NCBI GenBank assembly: GCA_026706735.1 | Contig: JAPOYD010000074.1 | Span: 1-45,297, forward strand | DNA length: 45,297 nt | DNA from: Nitrospinota bacterium | GTDB lineage: Bacteria > UBA8248 | Direction: 5' to 3' | In this document: positions 9,608-18,851 of the stretch, in pieces | Layout: each line of letters opens with the position of its first letter | Position numbering within the stretch: the first letter of the stretch is position 1 | Made by a program: the position numbers and the translations under genes | Notes under the pieces: generated by a model | Seen by the model: the letters and a program-made list of their open reading frames with translations, nothing else | Databases searched by the model: none | What the model was told of the DNA's origin: nothing

Positions 9608-10617
9608 TGCGCGTCGCCGTCGCCGGAGCCACGGGCGCCGTGGGCCGGGAGATGCTCCGGATTCTGGAGGAGCGGGAGTTTCCCGCCGAAGAGGTTGTTT
9701 TGCTCGCGAGCGAGCGCAGCGAGGGTCGGAAAATCCCGTTTCGGGACTCGGAGCTTACGGTAAGCCGGCTCGAGCAGGATGCCTTCAAAGGCGTGGATCT
9801 CGCACTTTTCTCCTGTGGCGCTTCGCGATCCCTTGAGTTCGCGCCCGCGGCCGTGAAGGCCGGGGCGGTGGTGGTGGATAATTCCAGCGCTTTCCGCATG
9901 GATGAGGGCGTGCCCCTCGTGGTGCCGGAGGTGAACCCCGAAGCGATGGCCGCGCACCGGGGAATCATCGCCAACCCGAACTGCTCCACCATTCAGCTCG
10001 TGGTGGCGCTCAAGCCCCTTCACGACGCCGCCCGCATCAGGCGGGTCGTCGTGAGCACCTACCAGGCGGTGAGCGGCGCGGGGCAGGCCGCGATAGACGA
10101 GATGCAGGCGCAAGTCGAGGGCGACGCCTCGGCGCCAGAGAAAATGCCCCATGAGATCGCCTTCAACTGCTTGCCCCATATCGACGTTTTTTTAGAGGGC
10201 GGCCATACGAAAGAAGAAAAGAAGATGGTCGATGAGACGCGAAAGATCATGGACGCGCCTCATCTGGCCGTCAGCGCCACCTGCGTGCGGGTGCCCGTTT
10301 ACAACGCGCACTCAGAATCCGTGAACGTGGAGCTTGAGCAGGCCGTTTCTCCCGAGGAGGCGCGCGCACTTCTGGCGCGCGCCCCGGGCGTGGAGGTGGT
10401 GGATGACGTGGAATCATTCTCCTATCCCATGCCCAAGGACGCGGACGGAGAAGACCCGGTATATGTCGGCCGCATCCGCCGGGACGATTCCCGCGAAAAC
10501 ACGCTCAACCTGTGGGTGGTGGCGGATAACCTGAGAAAAGGCGCCGCCCTCAACGCGGTGCAGATAGCCGAGGCGCTGATAGTGAAGGGAATGCTCCGGG
10601 CGGCTCCGGTGAAGTGA
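9607..10617 (+). CDS. asd: Aspartate-semialdehyde dehydrogenase
   Basis: Asd reduces aspartyl phosphate to aspartate semialdehyde, the branch point to lysine, threonine, methionine and diaminopimelate. The ATG at 9607 overlaps the leuB TGA by one base and begins MRVAVAGATGAVG, the NADP-binding loop; the track ORF starts upstream inside leuB. The 336-aa protein has the catalytic Cys126 in NPNCSTIQ and the TYQAVSGAG and CVRVPVYNAHSE segments of the shorter Asd type. The leuCDB-asd order is known from many Proteobacteria. Confidence 0.96.
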   Translation: MRVAVAGATGAVGREMLRILEEREFPAEEVVLLASERSEGRKIPFRDSELTVSRLEQDAFKGVDLALFSCGASRSLEFAPAAVKAGAVVVDNSSAFRMDEGVPLVVPEVNPEAMAAHRGIIANPNCSTIQLVVALKPLHDAARIRRVVVSTYQAVSGAGQAAIDEMQAQVEGDASAPEKMPHEIAFNCLPHIDVFLEGGHTKEEKKMVDETRKIMDAPHLAVSATCVRVPVYNAHSESVNVELEQAVSPEEARALLARAPGVEVVDDVESFSYPMPKDADGEDPVYVGRIRRDDSRENTLNLWVVADNLRKGAALNAVQIAEALIVKGMLRAAPVK

Positions 10618-10637
10618 TGTCGAACGAGGTTATATAA

Positions 10638-11491
10638 GTGTCTGATGCGAGTATCGGAGTCATCGGAGGTAGCGGCCTCTATGAGATGGCGGAATTGAGT
10701 GATGTGGAAGAACGCGCGCTCGACACGCCCTACGGCGCGCCCTCGGCCCCCTATGTTCTGGGCACGCTCTCCGGCAAGCGGGTCGCGTTTCTGCCCCGGC
10801 ACGGGCGAGGGCACGTATATCTGCCGCATGAGATCCCCTTCCGGGCCAACATCCACGGGTTCAAGCAACTGGGCGTGGAGTGGCTGATTTCCATCAGCGC
10901 GGTGGGCAGTCTCAAAGAAGACATCCATCCGGGCGACATCGTGATTCCCGACCAGTTCATCGATCTCACCAAGACGCGAATCGCCACGTTTTTCGGCGGC
11001 GGCGTCGTCGCCCATGTTTCGATGGCGGACCCGGTATGCGGGGTTTTGAGCGAGACCCTGATGGGAGCGGCCGTTCGGGCGGGAGCGACGGCGCACGCGG
11101 GCGGCACGTACGTCTGCATGGAAGGTCCCCAGTTCAGCAGCCGGGCGGAGAGTTTCCGCTACCGCGCTTGGGGTGCTTCGATCATCGGGATGACGAACAT
11201 GCCAGAAGCCAAGCTCGCGCGCGAAGCGGAGATGAGCTACGCCACCATCGCGCTTGCGACGGATTATGACTGCTGGCACGAGGAGGAAGAGGCGGTGAGC
11301 GTGGAAGCCGTGATCGCCCAGGTCATGAGCAACGCGGCCCTCGCGCAGGAGATCATCAAAGAGGCGGTGCCTGAAATCGATGGCGAGAGTCCCTTCGCAG
11401 GCTCATTGGCGACGGCTCTCATGACCGACCCGGTCCGTATGCCGAACGAGACGAAAGAACGCCTGAGCCACCTGATTGGAAAATACTTGTC

Positions 11492-11495
<4 letters not shown>
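10638..11495 (+). CDS. mtnP: S-methyl-5'-thioadenosine phosphorylase
   Basis: MtnP splits methylthioadenosine into adenine and methylthioribose-1-phosphate for methionine and purine salvage. It starts at GTG 10638. Within 285 aa it has IGGSGLYEM (phosphate loop), FLPRHGRGH, the [14 protein letters not shown]-like region, [15 protein letters not shown] and TDYDCWH. The NMPEA and DCWH combination is characteristic of MTA phosphorylase rather than purine nucleoside phosphorylase. It is translationally coupled to hemL: the GTG start of hemL overlaps the mtnP stop. No other mtn genes are in the window. Confidence 0.93.
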
Positions 11496-12775
<1,280 letters not shown>

Positions 12776-12810
12776 CCGATGAGGCTCGCGCGCCTCGGAG
12801 CCTGAGCGCG

Positions 12811-13134
12811 ATGCGAAAAGCAGGACGATCATCCACCACGAGCCAATCGCCAAAGGCCAGACTCTTCTTCTGGCTCTCTGCGGGCATCATCATCCTGCTG
12901 CTGGGTACCGCCTGGCTGGGTCAGGATGGGTATCTCGCCGTCATCGTGAACAAAGAGCGCGTGTCCGAACTCCAAAAAGAGAACGCGGAAATCGAGTCGA
13001 AGAACAAGGAGTTGCGCGCGGAGATTCGCTCCTTGCGCTCCGATGAACGCGCGATCGAGAAAATCGCGCGCGAAGACTTAGGGCTGGTCAAGAAAGGGGA
13101 GGTCGTCTACGAGTTCATCCCCTCAAAAAAATGA
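12811..13134 (+). CDS. Septum formation initiator family protein (FtsB/DivIC-like)
   Basis: This is a small bitopic membrane protein of 107 aa. A basic N-terminus (residues 1-25) is followed by one transmembrane helix (about 26-46). A coiled coil with heptad-like Leu and Glu spacing (about 53-85, SELQKENAEIESKNKELRAE) leads to the family motif IEKIAREDLGLVKKGEVVY. FtsB/DivIC proteins bridge FtsL and FtsQ in the divisome. The gene stands 35 nt after hemL. I withhold the symbol because the family is short and loosely conserved. Confidence 0.85.
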   Translation: MRKAGRSSTTSQSPKARLFFWLSAGIIILLLGTAWLGQDGYLAVIVNKERVSELQKENAEIESKNKELRAEIRSLRSDERAIEKIAREDLGLVKKGEVVYEFIPSKK

Positions 13135-13200
13135 ATCATGATTTTCGGTTCCTCGTTCCCGAGGGAGCCTCTTGGTAATTCTCGAAGAACCTCTCTCTCC

Positions 13201-13229
13201 TTGACAGAACGCCCACGCGGGAGTAGATA
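13201..13229 (+). promoter_or_regulatory. Sigma-70-type promoter of the initiator tRNA gene
   Basis: A perfect -35 hexamer TTGACA (13201-13206) and a -10 hexamer TAGATA (13224-13229) are separated by 17 nt. Transcription would start a few bases before the tRNA 5' end at 13241. This is the best promoter match in the window and shows that the host uses a standard housekeeping consensus. Confidence 0.8.
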
Positions 13230-13240
13230 ACACATAACGA

Positions 13241-13317
<77 letters not shown>

Positions 13318-13328
13318 AGACCTAAATG

Positions 13329-13351
13329 GCCGCGGCTTCCCGCGGCTTTTT
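13329..13351 (+). terminator. Rho-independent terminator after tRNA-fMet
   Basis: A perfect 7-bp GC stem (GCCGCGG/CCGCGGC) with a CTTC loop is followed at once by five T. It lies 11 nt after the tRNA CCA end. Confidence 0.85.
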
Positions 13352-13412
13352 ACTTGCCGGATTCATGCACGAAGTCATAGAGACGATACTCGGATAAATG
13401 AAAGGAAGGGGA

Positions 13413-14543
13413 ATGGCGGATAGAAAAGAACTCGGGCTGGCCATCGTCGGTTGCGGCGTCGTGGGGCGAATGCGGGGCGCGCTGGCCAGGGATTTCCCCG
13501 GAATCGGATGGATCGGCCTCTCCGACATGAACGAGCGGGTGGGGCAGCAACTCAAGGAAGACATCGGGGCCGATTACTTCACCACCGATTTTAAGGAACT
13601 CATCTCCCGGCCAGAGGTGGATGCGGCGATCATCGCCACGTCGACCTGGGCGCACGTCGAGCCCACGCTCGCCGCGGCGGAGCGCGGCCTGCCCATGCTG
13701 ATCGAAAAACCGCTCGCCACGGACGCGCGCGAGTCGGCCTCGGTGCTCGCGGCGATTGAATCGGCCGGCGTGGACGCCGTCGTAGGCTACACCCAGCGTT
13801 TTCGCAGGCGGTTTCTCGCTGTGAAGGATCGTGTCGAAAGCGGCCAGATCGGCGACGTCACGGCGGCGGTCACGCGCGCCTTCATGAACCGCATGGCGCC
13901 GACGGGAGAAGTGCGGCTCTCACAGGACCGCCGCTTCCTGAGCCCCATGGTCGTCTCCGGCACCCACAGTCTCGACATGTGCATGTGGCTGATGGGCGAC
14001 GCCAAGCCGGTATCGATTTTCGCGCGCTCCACCGAGGGGATTTTGAGCGATCTCGGCACCAAGGACGCCACCTTTGGCGTTTTCACCATGGATAGCGGCG
14101 CCATCTGGAGCATGAATATCTGCTGGGCATTGCCCAAGGAATGGCCCGGTGCTGTATACGGGCTTGAAATCGGCATCGTGGGCACCAAGGGGGTGGTGGA
14201 TATAGAAGACACGCACCGCGACGTGGTGATGGCGTCGGAATTCTCGCAGGGTCCCGCCTATAACCCTGAGGATTTCGACTTGGAAGCGCGGCGGAACGTC
14301 GATTTCCTCACCAGCTTCCCCCCGGGCGACATGTACGACGGGGAACTCTGGGGGCCGATGCGCGAGGAGACCAACTCCTGGTTCCAGCGCATCTATTCGG
14401 ACAAAAGTACTCCCCATGCGACCGCTGCCGAGGGGCACCGCAACCTGGTGCTGACCATGGCGATGGACCTCTCGGCCAAGCGCGGCGAAGAGTTGAAGCT
14501 GCCTATCGATCCTGCCGAGTTGATGGCGGGCCTGGAGGCATAA
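13413..14543 (+). CDS. Gfo/Idh/MocA family oxidoreductase
   Basis: This is an NAD(P)-dependent oxidoreductase, probably acting on a sugar or polyol derivative. The start at 13413 (MADRKELG) is chosen because AAGGAAGGGG sits directly before it; the in-frame ATG at 13398 lacks a ribosome site. Residues 9-20 form the dinucleotide loop AIVGCGVVGRM, and MLIEKPLATD carries the EKP motif of the family near residue 100. The C-terminal half is the alpha/beta substrate domain, with GTHSLDMCMWLMG. It is 376 aa long. A second, only distantly similar family member follows 42 nt downstream, so the two may act in one pathway. The substrate is unknown. Confidence 0.85.
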   Translation: MADRKELGLAIVGCGVVGRMRGALARDFPGIGWIGLSDMNERVGQQLKEDIGADYFTTDFKELISRPEVDAAIIATSTWAHVEPTLAAAERGLPMLIEKPLATDARESASVLAAIESAGVDAVVGYTQRFRRRFLAVKDRVESGQIGDVTAAVTRAFMNRMAPTGEVRLSQDRRFLSPMVVSGTHSLDMCMWLMGDAKPVSIFARSTEGILSDLGTKDATFGVFTMDSGAIWSMNICWALPKEWPGAVYGLEIGIVGTKGVVDIEDTHRDVVMASEFSQGPAYNPEDFDLEARRNVDFLTSFPPGDMYDGELWGPMREETNSWFQRIYSDKSTPHATAAEGHRNLVLTMAMDLSAKRGEELKLPIDPAELMAGLEA

Positions 14544-14585
14544 GGGCGTTCTCGCGAAATCTTGAGCGTGGGATAGGGCGGATAC

Positions 14586-15743
14586 ATGGCGACGCGGGAG
14601 TTGGGGATCATTCTGCACGGGGCGACGGGCGGCATCTGCTCCTTCCAGCACCTGAGAAACTCGCTCGTGCCCATCATCGGCGAGGGCGGCCTCGAAGTTG
14701 GCGGCGAGAGAATCCTGCCGAAGCTCCTGCTCGTCGGCAGGAGCGAGGAGCGCCTCGCGAAACTGGCGGCGGAACACGGCGGCCTCGAATGGACGACGGA
14801 CTTGGATGCGGCGCTCGGAAACGCGGCGTATCCCGTCTTCTTCGACGCAGCGGCCACGCATCTAAGGGTGGACGTATTACAACGCGCCATCGCTGCCGGT
14901 AAGCACATCTATACCGAAAAACCCGTCGCGCCCAGCGTTCAGGAGGGGATGGAGCTCCTGCGCGCAGCGCAGGCCAAAGGCCTCAAGCACGGCGCGGTGG
15001 AGGACAAGCTCTTCCTGCCGGGATTCTTGAAACTTAAGCAAGTCGTTGAGAGCGGTTTTCTGGGGCGGATCATCGGTTTTCAGATCCAGTTCGGCTGGTG
15101 GGTGTTCGACGGAATCGAGGCCGAATCCCAGCGCCCGAGCTGGAACTACCGAAAGGCGGGCGGCGGCGGCCTCATATCGGACATGCATCCGCACTGGCGC
15201 TACGTCGTCGAGGGAACTTTGGGGCCAATTGCGCGCGTGGCGGCACTCTCCTGGACGGGCCAGACCGAGCGCGGCGACGAAACGGGGGAGCGCTTCCATG
15301 TCGACGTGGAGGACAACGCGCACACGCTCCTGGAACTCGAAAGTGGGGCGCGCGGCGCGATTCTGAGTTCATGGTCCACGCGGGTGCGGCGCGAGGATCT
15401 GGTGACCTTCCAGGTGGATGGAACCGGCGGCTCAGCAGTGGCGGGTTTGAGACGCTGCTGGAAGCAGGCGGCGGGTGATACGCCTTTGGTTCGCGGTTTC
15501 CTGATGGGCCGCGACGCGGACACCATGGACGTTTCGATGGATTACCGCGAGAACTGGGAGGAGGAGCCCGACGCGGAATCCTACAAGAACCCTTACCGCT
15601 ACGGCTGGGAGCGCTTCATCCGCCACGTGGCGGGGGATGAGCCTTTCTACGCCGGTCTCTCCGCAGGCATCCGCGACGTGCGACTCGCCGAAGCCTGCCT
15701 GAAAAGCGCGCAAGAGGGCGGTTGGGTGGATATGAAGAGGTGA
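14586..15743 (+). CDS. Gfo/Idh/MocA-like oxidoreductase
   Basis: This 385-aa protein has the Rossmann start IILHGATGGIC (about 8-18), the family EKP motif in HIYTEKPVAPS near residue 102, and GGGLISDMHPHWRYVVEG in the substrate domain, where an Asp and two His may be catalytic. The GATGG loop deviates from the usual GxGxxG. The C-terminal third (from about residue 250) is the part whose DNA was duplicated: decayed copies lie at 17385-17785 and probably at 16450-16590, each followed by a convergent HTH gene just as this gene is followed by the HTH gene at 15789. The reaction is unknown. Confidence 0.82.
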   Translation: MATRELGIILHGATGGICSFQHLRNSLVPIIGEGGLEVGGERILPKLLLVGRSEERLAKLAAEHGGLEWTTDLDAALGNAAYPVFFDAAATHLRVDVLQRAIAAGKHIYTEKPVAPSVQEGMELLRAAQAKGLKHGAVEDKLFLPGFLKLKQVVESGFLGRIIGFQIQFGWWVFDGIEAESQRPSWNYRKAGGGGLISDMHPHWRYVVEGTLGPIARVAALSWTGQTERGDETGERFHVDVEDNAHTLLELESGARGAILSSWSTRVRREDLVTFQVDGTGGSAVAGLRRCWKQAAGDTPLVRGFLMGRDADTMDVSMDYRENWEEEPDAESYKNPYRYGWERFIRHVAGDEPFYAGLSAGIRDVRLAEACLKSAQEGGWVDMKR

Positions 15744-15788
15744 TGGTTTAGACGGTATTTTGATAACTGGAGATTTAATCCAGAAGGG

Positions 15789-16307
15789 TTATTCTGTCTC
15801 TGTCATATCTTGAGATTTCCCACCGGAGATTGCATTTCGAACCATTTTTTTGCTTCTTCTGGAGATATCGTCTATCAAGTGCAAAGGGGGTGGGGCACCT
15901 GTTTGAGCGTTGTCCAATGTGTAGCCGCTGAGCAGCACAGCCAAAATAGTGGAGTACGTGATGTAGTCGTAACTATCATGAGATTTGAGTATGCTACAAA
16001 TCGCGTCTTCAGCCGCAAAACATGCTTTTTTCACTATTTCATTGTATAAGAGTTCCGTGTCGTTCTGCTCGTCCGGGGTTGAGTCAAGCGGCTCAGTTTC
16101 AGAGTCAAGAATTATCACGTCCAGTGGTTCGAGTTCCAAACCTTCACATATTGACATAGCGGTATCCAGTAACACGGGAAGGCCGTTTATAGCGCGCTGT
16201 AAAGTTCTTGCATCGCATTCAATTTTCTTCGCGGCCTTTGCAAGTGACTTAAAACCTCCCGAGTCGATATGTTTTTTGAGAAGATTTCCTTTCATTCGTA
16301 CATTCAT
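15789..16307 (-). CDS. Cro/C1-type HTH protein, array copy 1
   Basis: This 172-aa protein belongs to a three-member local family. The ORF track begins upstream, but the start at 16307 (MNVRMKG) is set by an AAGGAG site and by alignment with copies 2 and 3, which open MKLRMKG and MKVRMR. Residues 1-70 look like an XRE-type helix-turn-helix with the family signature DARTLQRAINGLPV and then TAMSICEGLELEP. A variable acidic linker and a helical C-terminal domain follow (about 95-160: AAEDAI, ILAVLLSGY, HLIDDIS). It faces the oxidoreductase gene tail to tail, 45 nt away. Likely a DNA-binding regulator; target unknown. Composition is visibly richer in A+T than the flanks. Confidence 0.75.
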   Translation of the reverse strand: MNVRMKGNLLKKHIDSGGFKSLAKAAKKIECDARTLQRAINGLPVLLDTAMSICEGLELEPLDVIILDSETEPLDSTPDEQNDTELLYNEIVKKACFAAEDAICSILKSHDSYDYITYSTILAVLLSGYTLDNAQTGAPPPLHLIDDISRRSKKMVRNAISGGKSQDMTETE

Positions 16308-16449
16308 CGTCTTCTCCTTTCCTATGAATTTCTTGGATAAATTGCTTAATTTTACAATACAGTAAAGCGATTTCGCCCCAACAAAATCCAAGTATTCTAG
16401 AGACATCACCGTATCGTACATTAGTCTCTTGAGCATGGTCGAGAATGAA

Positions 16450-16590
16450 TGGACCGATTTCAATTCAATCAAGCGGAAGCCGATTGTCCTGAGAATCTCT
16501 CCGCTGGTATCCGTGATGCTCAACTCGTTGATGCAAGTTAGTGCGGAGCGCGGGAGCGTGGCTCGGCGGATATATGGTGTGGTGTGATTC
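16450..16590 (+). pseudogene. Remnant of the 3' end of the Gfo/Idh/MocA gene (copy in unit 2)
   Basis: On the plus strand TCTCTCCGCTGGTATCCG matches TCTCTCCGCAGGCATCCG of the intact gene (around 15657). Similarity continues through ACTCG, AGCGCG and GGCGGATAT almost to the gene's stop codon. Left of about 16500 the match becomes doubtful. The piece lies just beyond the 3' end of HTH copy 2, in the same relation as the intact gene to HTH copy 1. The upstream extension of HTH copy 1 in the ORF track reads antisense through part of this remnant. Confidence 0.6.
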
Positions 16591-16655
16591 CGGGGGACTC
16601 GCGTTGATTTGACATTCCCGATGAATGACTCAGGAGCGGTGGTGTCTTCGTGTGT
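16587..16655 (-). pseudogene. Lost C-terminal tail of HTH copy 2
   Basis: Immediately after the TAA of HTH copy 2, the same frame reads EDTTAPESFIGNVKS. The remnant of copy 4 (18720-18851) carries GETAPEALIHGKLTS at the corresponding place. This suggests copy 2 once ran further and was shortened by a stop codon. No function is implied for the tail. Confidence 0.45.
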
Positions 16656-17162
16656 TTACAAAATCGACTCTTTATCGTGAATATTTTCAAAAACAGTTAT
16701 GGCGGTTGAGGGATTTTCTCTAGCGAGGTTAAATGCGTACATCTTCAGGAGTTCTTGTAAAACGATCAAGATGTCTTCCGGCTCGTAGTCACCGTGCCGC
16801 TCGAAAGTTTCCTCGATAGCGTGGAGTGCTGCGTGGCAAGCGGCCATTGTAAGGTATGAGAATCCTTTTTTGTTCCTCGCGCTCACCTGAGCAGGAGTCT
16901 CCTCCTTGCTCTTTCCGTGTTCTGGTTCGGCAGAAAGAGACGAGTCCAACAGCGATTCGGATTCAAAGGCAATGATTTGTTCCGGCTTGAGGTCCAGCAT
17001 TTGGCATATTGCGGTTGCAGTGCTGAGTTGAACAGGGTGGCCATTTACGGCGCGTTGTAAAGTTCGGACGTCGAAATCTCCTTGCCTCGAAGCCTCGACA
17101 AGCGTCAAGCCGCGTTCGACCAGATGTTTTGTGATGAGCTCTCCCTTCATGCGGAGTTTCAT
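16656..17162 (-). CDS. Cro/C1-type HTH protein, array copy 2
   Basis: This 168-aa paralogue starts at 17162 (MKLRMKG), behind AAGGAGGAAACA; the track ORF adds 13 unlikely residues. The HTH covers roughly residues 8-62: EASRQGDFDVRTLQRAVNGHPV, then TATAICQMLDLKPEQII. The C-terminal helical domain (about 95-165) has ACHAALHAIEETF, ILIVLQELLKMYAFNLA and AITVFENI, which align with copies 1 and 3. The protein stops earlier than its relatives; an in-frame continuation beyond the stop resembles the tail of copy 4. It is probably a transcription regulator; effector and target are unknown. Confidence 0.75.
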   Translation of the reverse strand: MKLRMKGELITKHLVERGLTLVEASRQGDFDVRTLQRAVNGHPVQLSTATAICQMLDLKPEQIIAFESESLLDSSLSAEPEHGKSKEETPAQVSARNKKGFSYLTMAACHAALHAIEETFERHGDYEPEDILIVLQELLKMYAFNLARENPSTAITVFENIHDKESIL

Positions 17163-17284
17163 TGTTTCCTCCTTCGTTTCGTTAACACACTTCCTGGTCA
17201 AGTCCCATCATTTCATCCTGCAATCCAAGCAAATCAACCACATCCCAAAGACACATACGCGACAATGATCGAACAAGAGAACCC

Positions 17285-17311
17285 AGTATAATGCGCTTGA
17301 GATCAAATCAA
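17285..17311 (-). promoter_or_regulatory. Possible promoter for HTH copy 2
   Basis: On the minus strand TTGATT and TATACT are spaced by 15 nt, about 120 nt before the start of HTH copy 2. The spacing is short of ideal, so this is a tentative call. Confidence 0.3.
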
Positions 17312-17384
17312 AAGCATCAAAAAAACATTTTAAGCAAATAATTGATAAAAAATGCAACTAATTGACAATAAAAACATGTTTTTC

Positions 17385-17785
17385 AACCCGAAAGCGGCGC
17401 GCAAGACGCAATTTTAACGCCTGATCCACCGAAATGCGACGCGATGATCTGGTGATTTTCAGGTGGGTGGAAGCAAAAGTGCGGTAGTGGCGGGTCTTAT
17501 GCACAGATTGAACCAAGTGGCGTACAATGTGCCGGCAATGCGCGTTTTTCTGATAGGTCGCGACGTGGACACAAATGATACTTCGGTGGATTGCTGAAAG
17601 AACCGGGGAGGAGCCCGACACCGCGCCCTACAAGAACCCCCATCTCTATGGCTGGCAGTGTTTCTCCACCTCATTGTAAGGGATGAACTTTTCGGTCGAT
17701 CGATTTATCGGAATCTACTATGTACAACTTGCCCAGGCATGTACGCGCAATTCGGGAGTGTGGTTGGTGAAGATGACAACACGAT
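17385..17785 (+). pseudogene. Decayed copy of the 3' third of the Gfo/Idh/MocA gene (unit 3)
   Basis: About 400 bp align end to end with 15338-15743 of the intact oxidoreductase gene. Clear matches are GATCTGGTGA, GGTCGCGACGTGGACAC (intact: GGCCGCGACGCGGACAC), GGAGGAGCCCGAC and CTACAAGAACCC. At protein level VFLIGRDVDTNDTSVD corresponds to GFLMGRDADTMDVSMD. The copy has in-frame stops (TAA near 17416, TGA near 17596) and frameshifts, and lacks the Rossmann domain. It cannot make a working enzyme. It ends about 30 nt before the stop of HTH copy 3, tail to tail, repeating the layout of the intact gene and HTH copy 1. Confidence 0.82.
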
Positions 17786-17814
17786 AATTTAATGAGACAT
17801 ACCTGCATTCGATT

Positions 17815-18381
17815 TTACGTCGGGTGGCTTATCGGACGGTAGGCATCAAACAACTCTAGTAGTGGTGAATCAAGCCTCATTTTCGCTTTGTGAGCGATGT
17901 CCTCGATAAAAAAGAGGGCGGTTTCGCGATCCTTTTTAGCGACTTCTGTTGCGTATCCGGCGATCAGTAGGCTTAAAACTTCGATAAGTTCTAGGTGGCT
18001 GTAGCGATCTTGACGAGACAGGAAAGTAGATTCGATCGCACTACCAGCCGCCACGCAAACTTCTCCTAAATAGCCGACTCCTAGTACTATAGGACCAGGT
18101 TCTAGTTCTACAGGAGTGACAGAAGAATCATCTATGCCGACTTCTTTCTCGTGAACAGAATGCGCGTCCATCTGCTGGTCATAGATGATGGTGGATTCTG
18201 GATCCAGGTCGAATGCTTTGCATATTTTTCTTGCGGTGTTCTGTTGTACGGGAAGGCCATTGATGGCGCGCCGCAAAGTTCTTTCGTCGCATCCCATTTT
18301 CTTCACGGCTTCTTTTGGTGATTTGTATCCTTTTGCTATCATACCTCCCATCACGTGATTAGCCCGCATTCGGACCTTCAT
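17815..18381 (-). CDS. Cro/C1-type HTH protein, array copy 3
   Basis: This is the 188-aa third member of the local family. The start at 18381 (MKVRMRANHV) is set by an AAGAGGAAGACA ribosome site and by the shared N-terminus; the track ORF begins 15 codons upstream. The HTH (about residues 8-62) has SPKEAVKKMGCDERTLRRAINGLPV and TARKICKAFDLDPES. After an acidic linker comes the helical C-terminal domain: VAAGSAIESTF, LIEVLSLLIAGYATEVAKKD and ALFFIEDIAHKA. It is the best-preserved form of that domain in the window. Probably a DNA-binding regulator. I do not recognise a named family for the whole protein. Confidence 0.75.
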   Translation of the reverse strand: MKVRMRANHVMGGMIAKGYKSPKEAVKKMGCDERTLRRAINGLPVQQNTARKICKAFDLDPESTIIYDQQMDAHSVHEKEVGIDDSSVTPVELEPGPIVLGVGYLGEVCVAAGSAIESTFLSRQDRYSHLELIEVLSLLIAGYATEVAKKDRETALFFIEDIAHKAKMRLDSPLLELFDAYRPISHPT

Positions 18382-18719
18382 TGTCTTCCTCTTTCGTTTT
18401 TCTCTCTCCATCAAGCCGTTCTCCAATCAATTCTTTGATGATGGATTTCCATTGGCAAACGGTTTTCCTTTATTACACGGCAAGAGGTTTACCTCCGGCA
18501 ACAAAGATATTTTGAGGGTGCCGCAGAGAAATGGCAAATACCTCCAAACTTGCTTTTTGGCGGAACTAAGAATAAGCAGTCTGATTAGAGTCTAGCCAAT
18601 CTATATGAATCTGTGGCGCTCAGCGCACAAAAGTCCCTTTGTACAGCACATGTGAAAATGACCGGGTGAATAAAGAGCAAGCCGACTTTCCGTCGATTTG
18701 AATGTCCATACCGGTTGGC

Positions 18720-18851
18720 TTATTCGAGTTCGGCCGTGTCTTCAGGCTTCTCGCTCGTCAGCTTTCCGTGAATCAATGCTTCTGGGGCCGTTTCGCCAAT
18801 TGTGTTGATAAAGTAGAGGCGACCCGGATTGGCAAGTTTTTCTGTATAGTG
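18720..18851 (-). pseudogene. C-terminal remnant of a fourth HTH-family gene
   Basis: A 43-codon open stretch ends at TAA and is closed at its 5' side by an in-frame TAG, with no start codon. It reads LANPGRLYFINTIGETAPEAL and ends EKPEDTAELE. LYFINTIG aligns with LFFIEDIA of copy 3 and VFENI of copy 2, and the acidic end resembles the KSQDMTETE end of copy 1. The HTH half has been lost. The similarity is short, so the call depends on the array context. Confidence 0.5.

Noticed and set aside
16308-16523. 72-codon N-terminal extension of HTH copy 1
   Set aside because: Copies 2 and 3 begin at the equivalent of 16307 with strong ribosome sites, and the extension reads antisense through an oxidoreductase remnant.
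17358-17674. Two minus-strand ORFs opposite the oxidoreductase pseudogene
   Set aside because: They are complements of the decayed gene fragment and have no ribosome site or motif.
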